From positions 3,782,001 to 3,846,000 of the forward strand of contig NZ_CP125655.1 in assembly GCF_030053835.1 (NCBI RefSeq): a stretch of 64,000 nucleotides of DNA, written 5' to 3'. Under the pieces are notes generated by a model, which was not told the origin of the DNA, searched no databases, and saw nothing but the letters and a program-made list of their open reading frames with translations. This document shows, one piece after another, positions 1 through 8,330 of the stretch. The stretch's first letter is position 1; each line of letters begins with the position of its first letter. This DNA comes from Cellulomonas sp. ES6. GTDB lineage: Bacteria; Actinomycetota; Actinomycetes; Actinomycetales; Cellulomonadaceae. The position numbers and the translations under genes are program-made.

Positions 1-117
1 GGCACGGTGCTGCGCCTCGGCATCAGCCACCCCTGCGGCGCGTTCGACCGCTGGCGCCACCTGCCGCTGGTCGACCTCGACGGCCGCGTGGTCGGCGAGA
101 TCACGCCCGCCCTCTGA
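1..117 (+). CDS. C-terminal end of an amino acid deaminase / D-serine dehydratase-like protein (partial)
   Basis: Only the last 38 codons are present, and the frame is open from base 1 to the TGA at 115-117. The tail contains LGISHPCGAFDRW followed by a PLVDLDGRVV stretch. This matches the end of the PLP-dependent, alanine-racemase-fold D-threo-amino-acid deaminases (DSD1 type), where the His-Pro-Cys segment carries metal ligands. The family match is from memory of the motif and the fragment is short. The next gene, an amidohydrolase, starts 25 bases downstream and is probably in the same operon. Confidence 0.55.
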   Translation, partial: GTVLRLGISHPCGAFDRWRHLPLVDLDGRVVGEITPAL

Positions 118-141
118 CCACTCCCTGCGAAAGGCCCCTGC

Positions 142-1353
142 ATGTCGCACCACGCCGCCCCCGAGCACGTCCTCGACGGCCTCCCGCTGTGGGACGGCGA
201 CCGCGAGGTCGGCCCGGCCCGGCTGACCTGGGCGGGCGACCGCATCCTGGCCGTCGAGGAGGCGCCCGCCCGGCACACCGACCTCAGCGTGATCCCCGGG
301 CTCGTCGACACGCACGTGCACCTCGGCTACGCGGCCGGCGCGCCCGCGGCCGACCCGTCGGCGTGGCCGATCCTCACCCCGCCGGAGGAGCGGTCGCTGC
401 ACGTCGCCGCCAACGCGCTGCGCTGCGCCCGGGCGGGCGTGACGACGCTGCGCGACCTCGCGGCGGACTCCGTGCAGCTCGCGGTCGGGCGGGCTTTCGA
501 CGCCGGCGTGCTCGCCGGCCCGCGGCTGCTGTCGCACGGCCAGGTCGGCATGACCGCCGGCCACGGGGACCTGTTCGTCCCGCCGCACTACCCGCACCGC
601 CCGCCGACCGCGGACAGCCCGGACGAGTGCCGCAAGCTCGTGCGGGTGTGGGCGCGGTCCGGGGCGGCCGGCGTGAAGATCTACACCTCCGGCGGCGTGC
701 TCTCCATGGGCGACAAGGTCGGCTGGCGCAACCAGACCCGCGACGAGATCCGCACCACCGTCGACGAGGCGCACGCGCTCGGCATGCTGGTGGCCGCGCA
801 CACGCACTCGGTGGAGGGGCTCGACATCGCGCTCGCGGAGGGCGTGGACTCCATCGAGCACGGCACCGCGATCGCCGAGCACCACCTCGCCGCGCTGCTC
901 GAGCGGGACCTGCCCGTCGCCCCGACGCTGCTCATCAACGACATCATCGCCGAGGCGCGCCGGCCGGTCTCCGACGAGGCGCAGGCCAAGGCCCGCGACG
1001 TCGTCGCGCTGCGGGACGCCGGGTTCGCCCGCGCCGCCGAGGCCGGTGTGCGGTTCGTGCTCGGCACCGACGCGTCCGGGCAGTTCGTGCAGTTCGGGGA
1101 CCAGATGGAGGAGGTGCGCCAGATGGCGGCCATGTTCGGCTGGTCCGCCGAGCGCACCCTGCGGTCTGCCACGTCGGACGCCGCGGACGCGATCCGCCTG
1201 GGCTCCACGACGGGGCGGCTGCGGGCCGGGCTCGGGACCGACTTCGTGGTACTGCGCGGGCGGCCGTGGGAGGACGTGTCGGCGCTGCGCGTCGAGAACA
1301 TCGTGGCGGTCGTGTCCCGCGGGCGCGTCGTGGCGGGGTCCCTGCCGGGCTGA
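142..1353 (+). CDS. Metal-dependent amidohydrolase (imidazolonepropionase-like)
   Basis: This 403-residue protein carries the full metal-site signature of the amidohydrolase superfamily. It has an HxH pair at H58/H60 in VDTHVHLG, a candidate carboxylated lysine K179 in GVKIYTSGG, H220/H222 in AHTHS, H240 in SIEHG, and the catalytic aspartate D310 in LGTDASG. A short beta-sandwich segment flanks the TIM barrel at both ends, as in prolidase and imidazolonepropionase-like members. The substrate cannot be read from sequence. The preceding D-amino-acid deaminase-like gene makes hydrolysis of an N-acyl or cyclic amino-acid derivative a reasonable guess. An AAAGG element lies about 7 bases before the ATG. 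Confidence 0.8.
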   Translation: MSHHAAPEHVLDGLPLWDGDREVGPARLTWAGDRILAVEEAPARHTDLSVIPGLVDTHVHLGYAAGAPAADPSAWPILTPPEERSLHVAANALRCARAGVTTLRDLAADSVQLAVGRAFDAGVLAGPRLLSHGQVGMTAGHGDLFVPPHYPHRPPTADSPDECRKLVRVWARSGAAGVKIYTSGGVLSMGDKVGWRNQTRDEIRTTVDEAHALGMLVAAHTHSVEGLDIALAEGVDSIEHGTAIAEHHLAALLERDLPVAPTLLINDIIAEARRPVSDEAQAKARDVVALRDAGFARAAEAGVRFVLGTDASGQFVQFGDQMEEVRQMAAMFGWSAERTLRSATSDAADAIRLGSTTGRLRAGLGTDFVVLRGRPWEDVSALRVENIVAVVSRGRVVAGSLPG

Positions 1354-1421
1354 CCTCCCCGGGGTGGCGGACCGCCCCTCGGCGCGCGACGCTGAGCAGG
1401 CAGGTCACCACGAGGACAGGG

Positions 1422-2624
1422 GTGAGCACGGTGCGGGACAGCTACGACTACGTCATCGTCGGCGCGGGCATGGCGGGGGACGCCGCCGCGCGCGGCATCC
1501 GCGAGGTCGACCCGGACGGGACGATCGCGGTGGTCGGCCGGGAGCCGACCGCCCCCGTGACGCGGCCGGCCCTGACCAAGAAGCTCTGGACGGACCCGGA
1601 GTTCACGTTCGACCAGGTGTGGCTGCACACCGCGGAGGACACCGGGGCCGAGCTGCTGCTGGGGGAGTCGGTCGTCGCGGTCGACCTCGCCGGCCGCACG
1701 GTCACCACCGACGCGGGCATCACGTTCGGGTACGGGCGGCTGCTGCTCGCCACCAGCGGGCACCCGCGCCGCGTCGGCGGCCTGGAGGACTCGGGCCGGG
1801 TCATCTACTTCCGCACCGTCCGGGACTACGAGCGGCTGCGCGACCTCGCGGGCGGCGGGCGGCACGTCGTCGTGGTCGGCGGCGGCTACATCGGGACCGA
1901 GCTGGCGGCCGCGCTGGTGCAGAACGACACCCGCGTCACGCTCGTGCACCCGGCCTCGACCCTGACCGGAGGGACGTTCCCGGCGGGGCTCGCCGCGCAC
2001 CTGGAGCGGATGTACGTCGAGCGCGGCGTCGAGGTGCTCGGCGGCGCGCGGGTCGCGTCCGGGACGTCCGGGCCTGACGGCGTGACGATCGTGCTCGAGG
2101 ACGGCCGGGAGCTCGCCGCCGATGCGGTCGTCGTCGGGGCCGGGCTGGAGATCGAGACGGACCTCGCGCGGTCCGCCGGGCTCGACGTGGACGACGGCGT
2201 CGTCGTCGACGACCGGCTGCGGACGTCCGACCCGTCGGTGTACGCCGCGGGCGACGTCGCGCAGTACCCGGACCGCATCCTCGGGCGCCGCCGCGTCGAG
2301 CACGTCGACAACGCCACGACGATGGGCCGGCAGGCCGGGCGGAACCTCGCCGGCGCGGACGAGCCCTACGACCACACGCCGTTCTTCTACTCCGACCTGT
2401 TCGACGCGGGCTACGAGGCCGTCGGCCGGCTGGACTCCTCGCTCGAGACCGTCGAGGACTGGCACGTCGATCCGTACGACACCGGCGTCGTCTACTACCT
2501 GGACGGCGGGCGGGTGGCCGGCGTGCTGCTGTGGAACGTGTGGGACGCGACCGACCGGGCGCGCGAGGTCATCGCGCACCAGACCGACGTCCGGCCGGAG
2601 GCGCTGCGGGGGCTGATCCGCTGA
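1422..2624 (+). CDS. FAD-dependent NAD(P)H oxidoreductase, ferredoxin reductase / AIF type
   Basis: This 400-residue two-dinucleotide-fold flavoenzyme has an N-terminal FAD site YVIVGAGMAG (from about residue 10) and a second nucleotide site VVVGGGYIGTE (about residue 150). The YAAGDVAQYP motif that contacts the flavin comes near residue 285, followed by a C-terminal reductase-type domain. This order is typical of the FAD/NAD(P)-oxidoreductases that pass electrons to ferredoxins or Rieske proteins, and of AIF-like proteins. No partner ferredoxin is adjacent. The frame is open far upstream, so the start is a choice: GTG at 1422 has a GAGGACAGG element just before it, and GTG at 1431 is the alternative. 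Confidence 0.85.
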   Translation: MSTVRDSYDYVIVGAGMAGDAAARGIREVDPDGTIAVVGREPTAPVTRPALTKKLWTDPEFTFDQVWLHTAEDTGAELLLGESVVAVDLAGRTVTTDAGITFGYGRLLLATSGHPRRVGGLEDSGRVIYFRTVRDYERLRDLAGGGRHVVVVGGGYIGTELAAALVQNDTRVTLVHPASTLTGGTFPAGLAAHLERMYVERGVEVLGGARVASGTSGPDGVTIVLEDGRELAADAVVVGAGLEIETDLARSAGLDVDDGVVVDDRLRTSDPSVYAAGDVAQYPDRILGRRRVEHVDNATTMGRQAGRNLAGADEPYDHTPFFYSDLFDAGYEAVGRLDSSLETVEDWHVDPYDTGVVYYLDGGRVAGVLLWNVWDATDRAREVIAHQTDVRPEALRGLIR

Positions 2625-2745
2625 CCGTCCGGCCGGGTCCGGGCTGGTCCGGCCCGGGTCCTGGCACCCAGCCCGGTCGGTCGGGACCCGCCGGACGTGG
2701 CATCGTGGGACCACGAGACAACTCCGTCCCTCCCGGAGGTGCCGC

Positions 2746-3558
2746 ATGCCGCTGTCGCTCGTCACGGCCCTGCGATCCGTCACGGGCGCGCACCGCGCCC
2801 AGAACCAGGACGCCGCGGGCTCCGCGACGGGCTACGCCTTCGTCGCCGACGGCGTCGGCGGCCACGCGGGCGGCGACGTCGCGTCCTGGACGGTGACGCA
2901 CCGGCTCATGGCCGTGCTGCGCGCCGCGGACACCGGCCGCTGGAGCGACGAGGACCTGCGGGAGGCGCTCGCCGTCGCGAACGCCGACCTGGCGGTGCGC
3001 GTCCGGCGCGAGCCCGGCCTCGCGGGCATGGCGACGACGTTCACCGGCATCTTCTGCGGCGAGGACACGATGCGGGTGCTGCACATCGGCGACTCCCGCG
3101 CGTACCTGGTGCGCGACGGCGTCGGCCGCCGCGTCACCCGCGACGACTCCCTCGTGCAGCTGCTCGTCGACAGCGGGATCCTCTCCGCGGCCGACGCCGC
3201 CCAGGACCCCCGGCGCAACGTGATCCTGCACTGCCTGGCCGGCGACGTCGCCGACGCGACCCACACCACGCTGCTCGAGGTCGACGCCGAACCGGGCGAC
3301 CGCTGGCTCATGGCCACCGACGGTCTCACGGACTACGTCCCGGAGGACCGGGTGCTCGCGCTGCTGCGCGACGCCGCGTCCCCCGAGGCCGCCGCGGAGT
3401 CCCTGGTCGCGGCGGCCCTGGAGGCGGACGCGTGGGACAACGTCAGCGTGGCCGTGGCGGACGTGGTCGTCGGCGACGCGCCGGAGGCGGGGGCCGCGCA
3501 CGTCGCGGGCTCGGCGGCGGACGAGGCGCTGGGCGCAGTGCTCGACCTGACCCGCTGA
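2746..3558 (+). CDS. PP2C-family protein serine/threonine phosphatase
   Basis: This 270-residue soluble phosphatase has the family's metal-binding pattern. QNQDAAG lies near the N-terminus, then VADGVGGHAGGDVAS, HIGDSRAYLV in the middle, ATDGLTDYV, and a closing WDNVSVAVADVV. There is no signal peptide or membrane segment, so it should act in the cytoplasm on phospho-Ser/Thr proteins. A GGAGG ribosome site lies about 9 bases before the ATG. No kinase is adjacent. A second PP2C (43095-43922) sits beside a kinase, so this copy may be a general phosphatase or serve a distant kinase. It is unusually close to the clpP locus, but a 64-base palindrome separates the two. Confidence 0.9.
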   Translation: MPLSLVTALRSVTGAHRAQNQDAAGSATGYAFVADGVGGHAGGDVASWTVTHRLMAVLRAADTGRWSDEDLREALAVANADLAVRVRREPGLAGMATTFTGIFCGEDTMRVLHIGDSRAYLVRDGVGRRVTRDDSLVQLLVDSGILSAADAAQDPRRNVILHCLAGDVADATHTTLLEVDAEPGDRWLMATDGLTDYVPEDRVLALLRDAASPEAAAESLVAAALEADAWDNVSVAVADVVVGDAPEAGAAHVAGSAADEALGAVLDLTR

Positions 3559-3610
3559 CCCGCCCCAGCCGCCCGCCCCGCCCGCTCCGCCCGCCCGCTC
3601 GCGCGACCCA

Positions 3611-3674
3611 CGTCGAGGTTGCAGCAGATGCGGGGTTCGACGCCCGGAACCCCGCATCTGCTGCACTCTCGACG
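3611..3674. repeat. Long imperfect palindrome / hairpin upstream of clpP1
   Basis: An 18-base arm at 3621-3638 is perfectly complementary to 3647-3664 across an 8-base loop. The pairing continues through T3620-A3665 and, after two unpaired positions, through seven more pairs (3611-3617 with 3668-3674). The stem is therefore about 26 bp. There is no T-run. The palindrome could terminate the upstream PP2C transcript or belong to a family of intergenic palindromes: similar ones with CGAGAG at the ends are at 29856-29915 and 34558-34618. The rest of the 238-base gap shows no gene. Confidence 0.75.
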
Positions 3675-3796
3675 GCCCTGCGGGTCGCGGGTGGGCGAGG
3701 GATCTGCTCGGGGCGGATCTGCTGCGGGCAGACCCGCGGGCCCGGGACGGCCGGGCGGTGCGAGCGTGGCGGGACCCGACACCCCAGGAGGTCCCC

Positions 3797-4411
3797 GTGC
3801 CCAGCACCGCCACCACCCCACCGACCCGAGCCTTCGACGACGACCTCGCCGCGCGGCTGCTGCACCAGCGCATCGTCGTGCTGGGGCAGGAGGTCGACGA
3901 CGCCGTCGCGAACCGCGTCTGCGCGCAGCTCCTGCTGCTGTCCGCCGAGGACCCGCGGCGCGACATCGCGCTGTACATCAACTCGCCGGGCGGGTCGATC
4001 AGCGCGGCGCTCGCCATGTACGACACCATGCGGCTGATCCCGAACGACGTCGCGACGCTCGCGATGGGGCTCGCGGCCAGCGCCGGGCAGTTCCTGCTGA
4101 GCGCCGGCACGCCCGGCAAGCGGAACGTCATGGCGCACGCCCGCGTGCTCATGCACCAGCCGTCGGGCGGCATCGGCGGCACGGCGGTCGACATCGCGAT
4201 CCAGGCGCAGAACATGGCGCACACCAAGCGGACCATGCAGGCCCTCATCGCCGAGCACACCGGCCAGAGCGTCGAGACGATCGAGCGCGACTCCGACCGG
4301 GACCGCTGGTTCACCGCCGAGGAGGCGCTGGCCTACGGGTTCGTCGACCGGGTGGTCACCCGGCTGGACGACGTGCGGCCGGACGCGACGCTGCACCGGG
4401 CGGGTCTGTGA
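3797..4411 (+). CDS. clpP1: ATP-dependent Clp protease proteolytic subunit 1
   Basis: This 204-residue ClpP peptidase has the full catalytic triad context. Nucleophile S95 is in [12 protein letters not shown]120 is in LMHQPSGG, and the acidic residue falls in the [12 protein letters not shown] segment that precedes the conserved AYGFVD. ClpP forms heptameric rings that degrade proteins delivered by ClpX or ClpC. Actinobacteria typically use a mixed ClpP1P2 complex. The open frame extends upstream, but GTG at 3797 follows an AGGAGGTCC ribosome site and gives the usual length. The stop codon overlaps the ATG of clpP2 by one base, so the two are translationally linked. The minus-strand clgR gene lies just downstream. 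Confidence 0.95.
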   Translation: MPSTATTPPTRAFDDDLAARLLHQRIVVLGQEVDDAVANRVCAQLLLLSAEDPRRDIALYINSPGGSISAALAMYDTMRLIPNDVATLAMGLAASAGQFLLSAGTPGKRNVMAHARVLMHQPSGGIGGTAVDIAIQAQNMAHTKRTMQALIAEHTGQSVETIERDSDRDRWFTAEEALAYGFVDRVVTRLDDVRPDATLHRAGL

Positions 4412-5025
4412 TGGCCGGCCAGTACACGGTGCCGGTGGTCGTCGAGCAGCGACCGACGGGGGAGCGGCACGCCGACGTGTTCTCGCGGCTGCTGTCCGAC
4501 CGGATCATCTTCCTCGGCACGGAGATCGACGACGGGGTCGCGAACGTCGTCATCGCGCAGCTGCTGCACCTGCAGTCGGAGGACCCGGACCGGCCGATCC
4601 ACCTGTACCTGAACTCGCCGGGCGGGTCCGTGACGGCGCTGCTCGCGATCTACGACACGCTGCAGTACGTGCGGCCCGACGTCGCGACGTTCTGCCTGGG
4701 GCAGGCGGCGTCCGCGGCGGCCGTGCTGCTCGCGGCGGGGACGCCGGGGCAGCGGCACGTCCTGGAGCACGCGCGGGTGCTGCTGCACCAGCCGTCGGGC
4801 GGCGGGCAGGGCACGGCTGCGGACCTGGAGCTGCAGGCCGCGGAGATCCTGCGGCTGCGCGGGCAGGTGGACGAGATCCTCGCCCGGCACACCGGCCGCA
4901 CCGTCGAGCAGCTCCGCGTCGACACCGACCGGGACCTGGTGCTGACCGCCGCGCAGGCGGTCGAGTACGGGATCGCGGACGCGGTGGTGACGACCGTCAA
5001 GCGACCGCAGGCGACGGCGGCCTGA
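4411..5025 (+). CDS. clpP2: ATP-dependent Clp protease proteolytic subunit 2
   Basis: This second ClpP paralogue is 204 residues long, with nucleophile S101 in [12 protein letters not shown]126 in LLHQPSGGG and an acidic segment in [12 protein letters not shown]. It starts on the ATG whose A is the last base of the clpP1 stop codon, as in other actinobacterial clpP1P2 operons where both subunits are needed for an active mixed tetradecamer. The catalytic residues look intact in both paralogues. The C-terminus runs a little past the core fold (VKRPQATAA). The minus-strand regulator clgR ends 47 bases downstream, convergent with this gene. Confidence 0.95.
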   Translation: MAGQYTVPVVVEQRPTGERHADVFSRLLSDRIIFLGTEIDDGVANVVIAQLLHLQSEDPDRPIHLYLNSPGGSVTALLAIYDTLQYVRPDVATFCLGQAASAAAVLLAAGTPGQRHVLEHARVLLHQPSGGGQGTAADLELQAAEILRLRGQVDEILARHTGRTVEQLRVDTDRDLVLTAAQAVEYGIADAVVTTVKRPQATAA

Positions 5026-5072
5026 CGACGACCGGTCCGTGGGCGGCCCGCGCGGCTGCCCGCGGGCCGGTC

Positions 5073-5477
5073 TCAGGCGGCCAGCAGCACGGGCGTCCGG
5101 GCCGGGGTGCGCAGCGGCACCACGGGCGCCGACGTCCCGGGGGCGACCGGTCCGAGCGGCCGGGCCGGCGACGACGTCAGGTCGAGCACCGCGTGCCCCT
5201 CGGCGCGCGCGAGCTGCGCGTACGCCTCGCCGACGAGGTCGACGATGCGCAGGCCCAGTGCCCGGCACACGGCGGCGATCACCTCGGACGACGCCTCCTT
5301 GCGGCCGCGCTCGACCTCCGACAGGTACGGCACCGACACGCGGGCGGCGTCGGCGACGTCGCGCAGCGTCCGGCCCTGGCGCTCGCGGTGCCGTCGCAGG
5401 ATCGCGCCGACGAGGACGCGCAGGGGCGGCTCGGGTCGCGGCCGGGTCGTGCGAGGGGCGGCGGGGAGCTGGGGCAC
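5073..5477 (-). CDS. clgR: ClgR-type helix-turn-helix activator of clp genes
   Basis: This 134-residue XRE-type regulator has an HTH at about residues 22-80, reading RRHRERQGRTLRDVADAARV, then YLSEVERGRKEASSE. That pattern is characteristic of ClgR, the activator of clpP1P2, clpC and related stress genes in Streptomyces, Corynebacterium and Mycobacterium. The frame is open well upstream, but GTG at 5477 directly follows an AGGAGGTGCC ribosome site. The protein ends in LLAA, which resembles the SsrA tag end and the alanine-ended degrons known for ClgR proteins. ClpP-dependent turnover of its own activator is therefore likely. Its location convergent with clpP1P2 supports the assignment. Confidence 0.87.
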   Translation of the reverse strand: MPQLPAAPRTTRPRPEPPLRVLVGAILRRHRERQGRTLRDVADAARVSVPYLSEVERGRKEASSEVIAAVCRALGLRIVDLVGEAYAQLARAEGHAVLDLTSSPARPLGPVAPGTSAPVVPLRTPARTPVLLAA

Positions 5478-5647
5478 GGGGCACCTCCTGCGGGTCCCGG
5501 CCACGGTAGCCCGCGGGTCGGCCGTCGCGCGGGCGCGTCGTTCTGCCCTCAGCAGACGCCGTCCGGGGCCGCCTCCCGGGTTGACTTCGAGCGCACTCCA
5601 AGGGGCATCGTCCCCGGTGTCACCCACTTCACTCCCAGGGAGCCACC

Positions 5648-6535
5648 ATGCGCCTCGGTGCCCACCTCATGCGGTTCGACGCGGTCGAGCCGGCCCGCCT
5701 GCGCCAGGAGCTCGCCGACACCGGCGAGGCGGCGGAGGACGCGGGCCTGTCCTGGCTGTCCGTGATGGACCACTTCTTCCAGATGGAGCCGGCCGGGTTC
5801 CCGGCGTCCGACCCGATGCTCGAGGCGTACACGACGCTCGGGTTCCTCGCCGGGCGGACCGAGACGGTGCAGCTCGGGGCGCTCGTCACCGGCGTCACGT
5901 ACCGGCACCCGGGGCTGCTGGCGAAGATCGTCGCGACGCTCGACGTGCTCGCGGGCGGTCGTGCCACGCTCGGCATCGGCGCGGCCTGGTACGAGCGGGA
6001 GCACCTCGCGCTCGGCGTGCCGTACCCGCCGCTGGCCGAGCGGTTCGAGCGCCTGGAGGAGGCGCTGCGCATCTGCCGCCAGATGTGGACGCCCGGCGCG
6101 GACGGCCCGTTCGAGGGCGAGCACTACCAGCTCGCCGAGACGCTGTGCTCGCCGCTGCCGCTGAGCCGCCCGGGCACCGGGCCGGAGATCATGGTCGGCG
6201 GGTCGGGGGAGCGCAAGACGCTGCGCCTCGTCGCGCAGTACGGCGACGCGTGCAACCTGTTCTCCTCCACGCCGGAGGAGGTCGCGCACAAGCTCGACGT
6301 GCTGCGGGGCCACTGCGACGCCGTCGGCCGGGACTTCGCCGACATCCGCGTGACCATGCTCATGGGCGGGGACGAGCTGCTGACCGGCGACGTCGACGGC
6401 TTCGTCGCGGCGGCGCGGCCGTACGCGGACCTCGGCGTCGAGACCGTCATCCTGCGGCCGCCGGCGGACCTGAGCCTCGCGACGTGGGTGCGGGACCACG
6501 TCGCGCCGGCGGTGCCGCGGGTCGCGGAGCTCTGA
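5648..6535 (+). CDS. LLM-class F420-dependent oxidoreductase
   Basis: This 295-residue luciferase-like TIM-barrel protein begins MRLGAHLMRF, contains GLSWLSVMDHFFQM and the long ATLGIGAAWYEREH segment, then IMVGGSGERKTLRLVAQYGD. These are typical of the F420-binding LLM subfamily (TIGR03560-like). Members transfer hydride between F420 and an unknown substrate. The barrel is complete, and an AGGGAG element sits 8 bases before the ATG. The gene stands alone between clgR, which diverges from it, and the convergent marR gene, so context does not suggest a substrate. Confidence 0.88.
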   Translation: MRLGAHLMRFDAVEPARLRQELADTGEAAEDAGLSWLSVMDHFFQMEPAGFPASDPMLEAYTTLGFLAGRTETVQLGALVTGVTYRHPGLLAKIVATLDVLAGGRATLGIGAAWYEREHLALGVPYPPLAERFERLEEALRICRQMWTPGADGPFEGEHYQLAETLCSPLPLSRPGTGPEIMVGGSGERKTLRLVAQYGDACNLFSSTPEEVAHKLDVLRGHCDAVGRDFADIRVTMLMGGDELLTGDVDGFVAAARPYADLGVETVILRPPADLSLATWVRDHVAPAVPRVAEL

Positions 6536-6683
6536 CGCGGGGCGCGGTGTGGATCAGCCCGGCAGCGACCCGATCGGGACGGGGCGTACGCCCGGGGCCA
6601 CCACCTCGTCGTCGGTCACCACCGGTCGATCCTGCGTCCAGACGCTCGGCGTCGCGTGGAGCCGCGTGTTCCAGGATCGCGCA

Positions 6684-7226
6684 TCAGGACGGCTCGACCG
6701 CCGCGAGCAGCTCCCGCAGCATGGCGTCGATCTCCCTCCGACGCTGCGCCGGGATGCCGGCCAGCAGCCGCTGCTCGGCGGCGAGCCCGTCGGCCACCGC
6801 CTGGTCGACCACGTCGGCGCCGCGGTCGGTCAGGCTGATCCGCAGGCCGCGACGGTCGGCCGGGTCCGGGCTGCGCCGGACGAGCCCGGCGCGTTCTAGG
6901 CGGTCGAGCCGCTGCGTCATCCCGCCGGTGGTCAGCATGAGGGTGGCCGACAGCGCGGAGGGGGATAGGTCGCCGCCGTTCCCGGCGCGCCGCAGCGTGG
7001 CGAGCACGTCGAAGTCGCCGCGTGTCAGGTGCGATCGGGCGTAGGCGGCGGCGGTCGCCTCCCCGCCGGCGCGGGCGAGGCGGAAGATCCGGCCGAAGAT
7101 CCCCATGGCCTCGGTGTCGAGGTCGGGGCGTTCGCGCGCCCACTGCTCGAGGATTCGGTCCACGCCGTCCGGGGCGGGGCTGTCGGTGCCGTCGGTGGGG
7201 GCCGCCGGTCGGTCGGTCGTCGCCAT
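6684..7226 (-). CDS. MarR-family transcriptional regulator
   Basis: This 180-residue protein has a winged helix centred on FDVLATLRRAG, LSPSALSATLMLTTGGMTQR and a wing with SPDPADRRGLRISLTDRG. This is the classic MarR DNA-recognition region. The C-terminal dimerisation helix contains EQRLLAGIPAQRRREID. The ATG at 7226 is preferred to one at 7271, because the upstream ATG lies inside the likely operator and would add 15 residues unlike the family. The gene diverges from an EamA exporter gene across a 123-base region holding two inverted repeats. It probably represses both genes and responds to a small-molecule substrate of the transporter. Confidence 0.88.
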   Translation of the reverse strand: MATTDRPAAPTDGTDSPAPDGVDRILEQWARERPDLDTEAMGIFGRIFRLARAGGEATAAAYARSHLTRGDFDVLATLRRAGNGGDLSPSALSATLMLTTGGMTQRLDRLERAGLVRRSPDPADRRGLRISLTDRGADVVDQAVADGLAAEQRLLAGIPAQRRREIDAMLRELLAAVEPS

Positions 7227-7240
7227 GGACGCAGTCTGCC

Positions 7241-7281
7241 ACTTGCTCTCTTGACAGTCGCTTTGGCGCAAGTAACTTACT
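7241..7281. promoter_or_regulatory. Divergent promoter with candidate MarR operators
   Basis: TTGACA at 7251-7256 and TAACTT at 7273-7278 form a plausible plus-strand sigma-70 promoter with a 16-base spacer, firing toward the EamA gene. The palindrome AGTAACTTACT (7271-7281) overlaps the -10. ACTTGC at 7241-7246 is repeated inverted as GCAAGT at 7267-7272, bracketing the -35. MarR proteins usually bind such 16-20 bp palindromes, so repression by occlusion is inferred. This is one of the few AT-rich patches in the window. Confidence 0.55.
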
Positions 7282-7349
7282 GTCTAAGCAATGGCGAGCG
7301 AGCGCCGGCATCCAACCCGCCGCCCGGCCCGCCGACGAGGGGAGGGCTG

Positions 7350-8330
7350 GTGGACGGCGTGGACGTGGTCGACCGAGGCGAAGCGGTGGGTGGGGCGCAG
7401 CAGCGCGTGCGGTCGGACGTGCTGCTCACCGTGACGACGGCCGCGGCCCCGGTGCTGTGGGGCACCACGTACCTCGTGACGACGGAGCTGCTGCCGGAGG
7501 GCCGGCCGCTGCTCGTGGCCGCGCTGCGCGCCCTGCCCGCGGGCCTGCTGCTGCTGGCGGTGACGCGGCGGTTGCCGTCCGGCGCCTGGTGGTGGCGCGC
7601 GGCAGTGCTCGGCGCGTTGAACATCGGGGTGTTCTTCGCGCTGCTGTTCGTGGCCGCGTACCGGCTGCCGGGCGGGGTCGCGGCGACGTTGGGGGCGGTG
7701 CAGCCGCTGGTCGTCGCAGGTCTCGGTGCCGCGTTGCTCGGGCAGAGGGTCCGGCCGGGGACGGTCGTGGCGGGGTTCGCAGGCGTCGCCGGTGTGGCGC
7801 TGCTCGTGCTGCGCTCGACCGCCCGGCTCGACGTCACGGGCGTCGTCGCGGGGCTCGCCGGCGCGGTGGTGATGGCGCTCGGCGTGGTGCTGACGGCACG
7901 GTGGGGCAGGCCCGTCCCGCTGCTCGCGTTCACCGGTTGGCAGCTCACGGCCGGCGGCCTGCTGCTCGCGCCGCTCGCGCTGGCCGTCGAGGGGCCGCTG
8001 CCGCGCGTCGACGCGGGCGCGGTCGCCGGGTTCGTGTACCTCGGGCTCGCGGGGACGGCGCTCGCGTACGCCCTCTGGTTCCGGGGTGTCGGACGGCTGC
8101 CGGCGGCGCGGGTGTCGTTCCTCGGTCTGCTCAGCCCGGTCGTCGCCGCCGTGCTGGGCTGGGTGGTGCTCGGGCAGGCGCTCAACGGCTGGCAGGTCGC
8201 GGGCGCGGCGCTGGTGCTGGGGTCCGTGCTCGTCGCGCAGCGGCGCCCGGTGGCCGGCCCGCCCGCCGGGGCCGGGGGCGATGCGCACACCGTGCCGCGT
8301 GCAGCGGCCACGCGTACTGTCGGTGCGTGA
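7350..8330 (+). CDS. EamA/DMT-family transporter
   Basis: This 326-residue protein of the drug/metabolite transporter superfamily has two EamA repeats, each with about five hydrophobic helices. The first begins APVLWGTTYLVTTELLP, the second includes VVAGLAGAVVMALGVVL. It ends in a family-typical helix with LSPVVAAVLGWVVLGQ. It is expected to export or exchange a small metabolite across the cytoplasmic membrane. The frame is open upstream, but GTG at 7350 follows a strong GAGGGGAGGG ribosome site. The stop overlaps the start of the following phosphatase gene (GTGA). The divergent MarR gene probably controls it. Confidence 0.85.
   Translation: MDGVDVVDRGEAVGGAQQRVRSDVLLTVTTAAAPVLWGTTYLVTTELLPEGRPLLVAALRALPAGLLLLAVTRRLPSGAWWWRAAVLGALNIGVFFALLFVAAYRLPGGVAATLGAVQPLVVAGLGAALLGQRVRPGTVVAGFAGVAGVALLVLRSTARLDVTGVVAGLAGAVVMALGVVLTARWGRPVPLLAFTGWQLTAGGLLLAPLALAVEGPLPRVDAGAVAGFVYLGLAGTALAYALWFRGVGRLPAARVSFLGLLSPVVAAVLGWVVLGQALNGWQVAGAALVLGSVLVAQRRPVAGPPAGAGGDAHTVPRAAATRTVGA

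Noticed and set aside
681..2783. Minus-strand open frame of about 700 codons opposite the amidohydrolase and FAD enzyme genes
   Set aside because: It is a shadow of the third-position GC bias of the plus-strand genes. Its product is Arg/Asp/Val-rich, has no motif, and the plus-strand genes have clear family signatures.
3675..3796. Search for a ClgR binding box in front of clpP1
   Set aside because: No convincing palindromic CGC-N5-GCG type box was found; only partial matches that would occur by chance in such GC-rich DNA.
6554..6683. Minus-strand frame after the marR stop ending in VVTDDEVVAPGVRPVPIGSLPG
   Set aside because: It looks slightly protein-like but has no start codon in its own frame downstream of the marR stop and matches no family I know. 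It could be a gene remnant; too weak to annotate.
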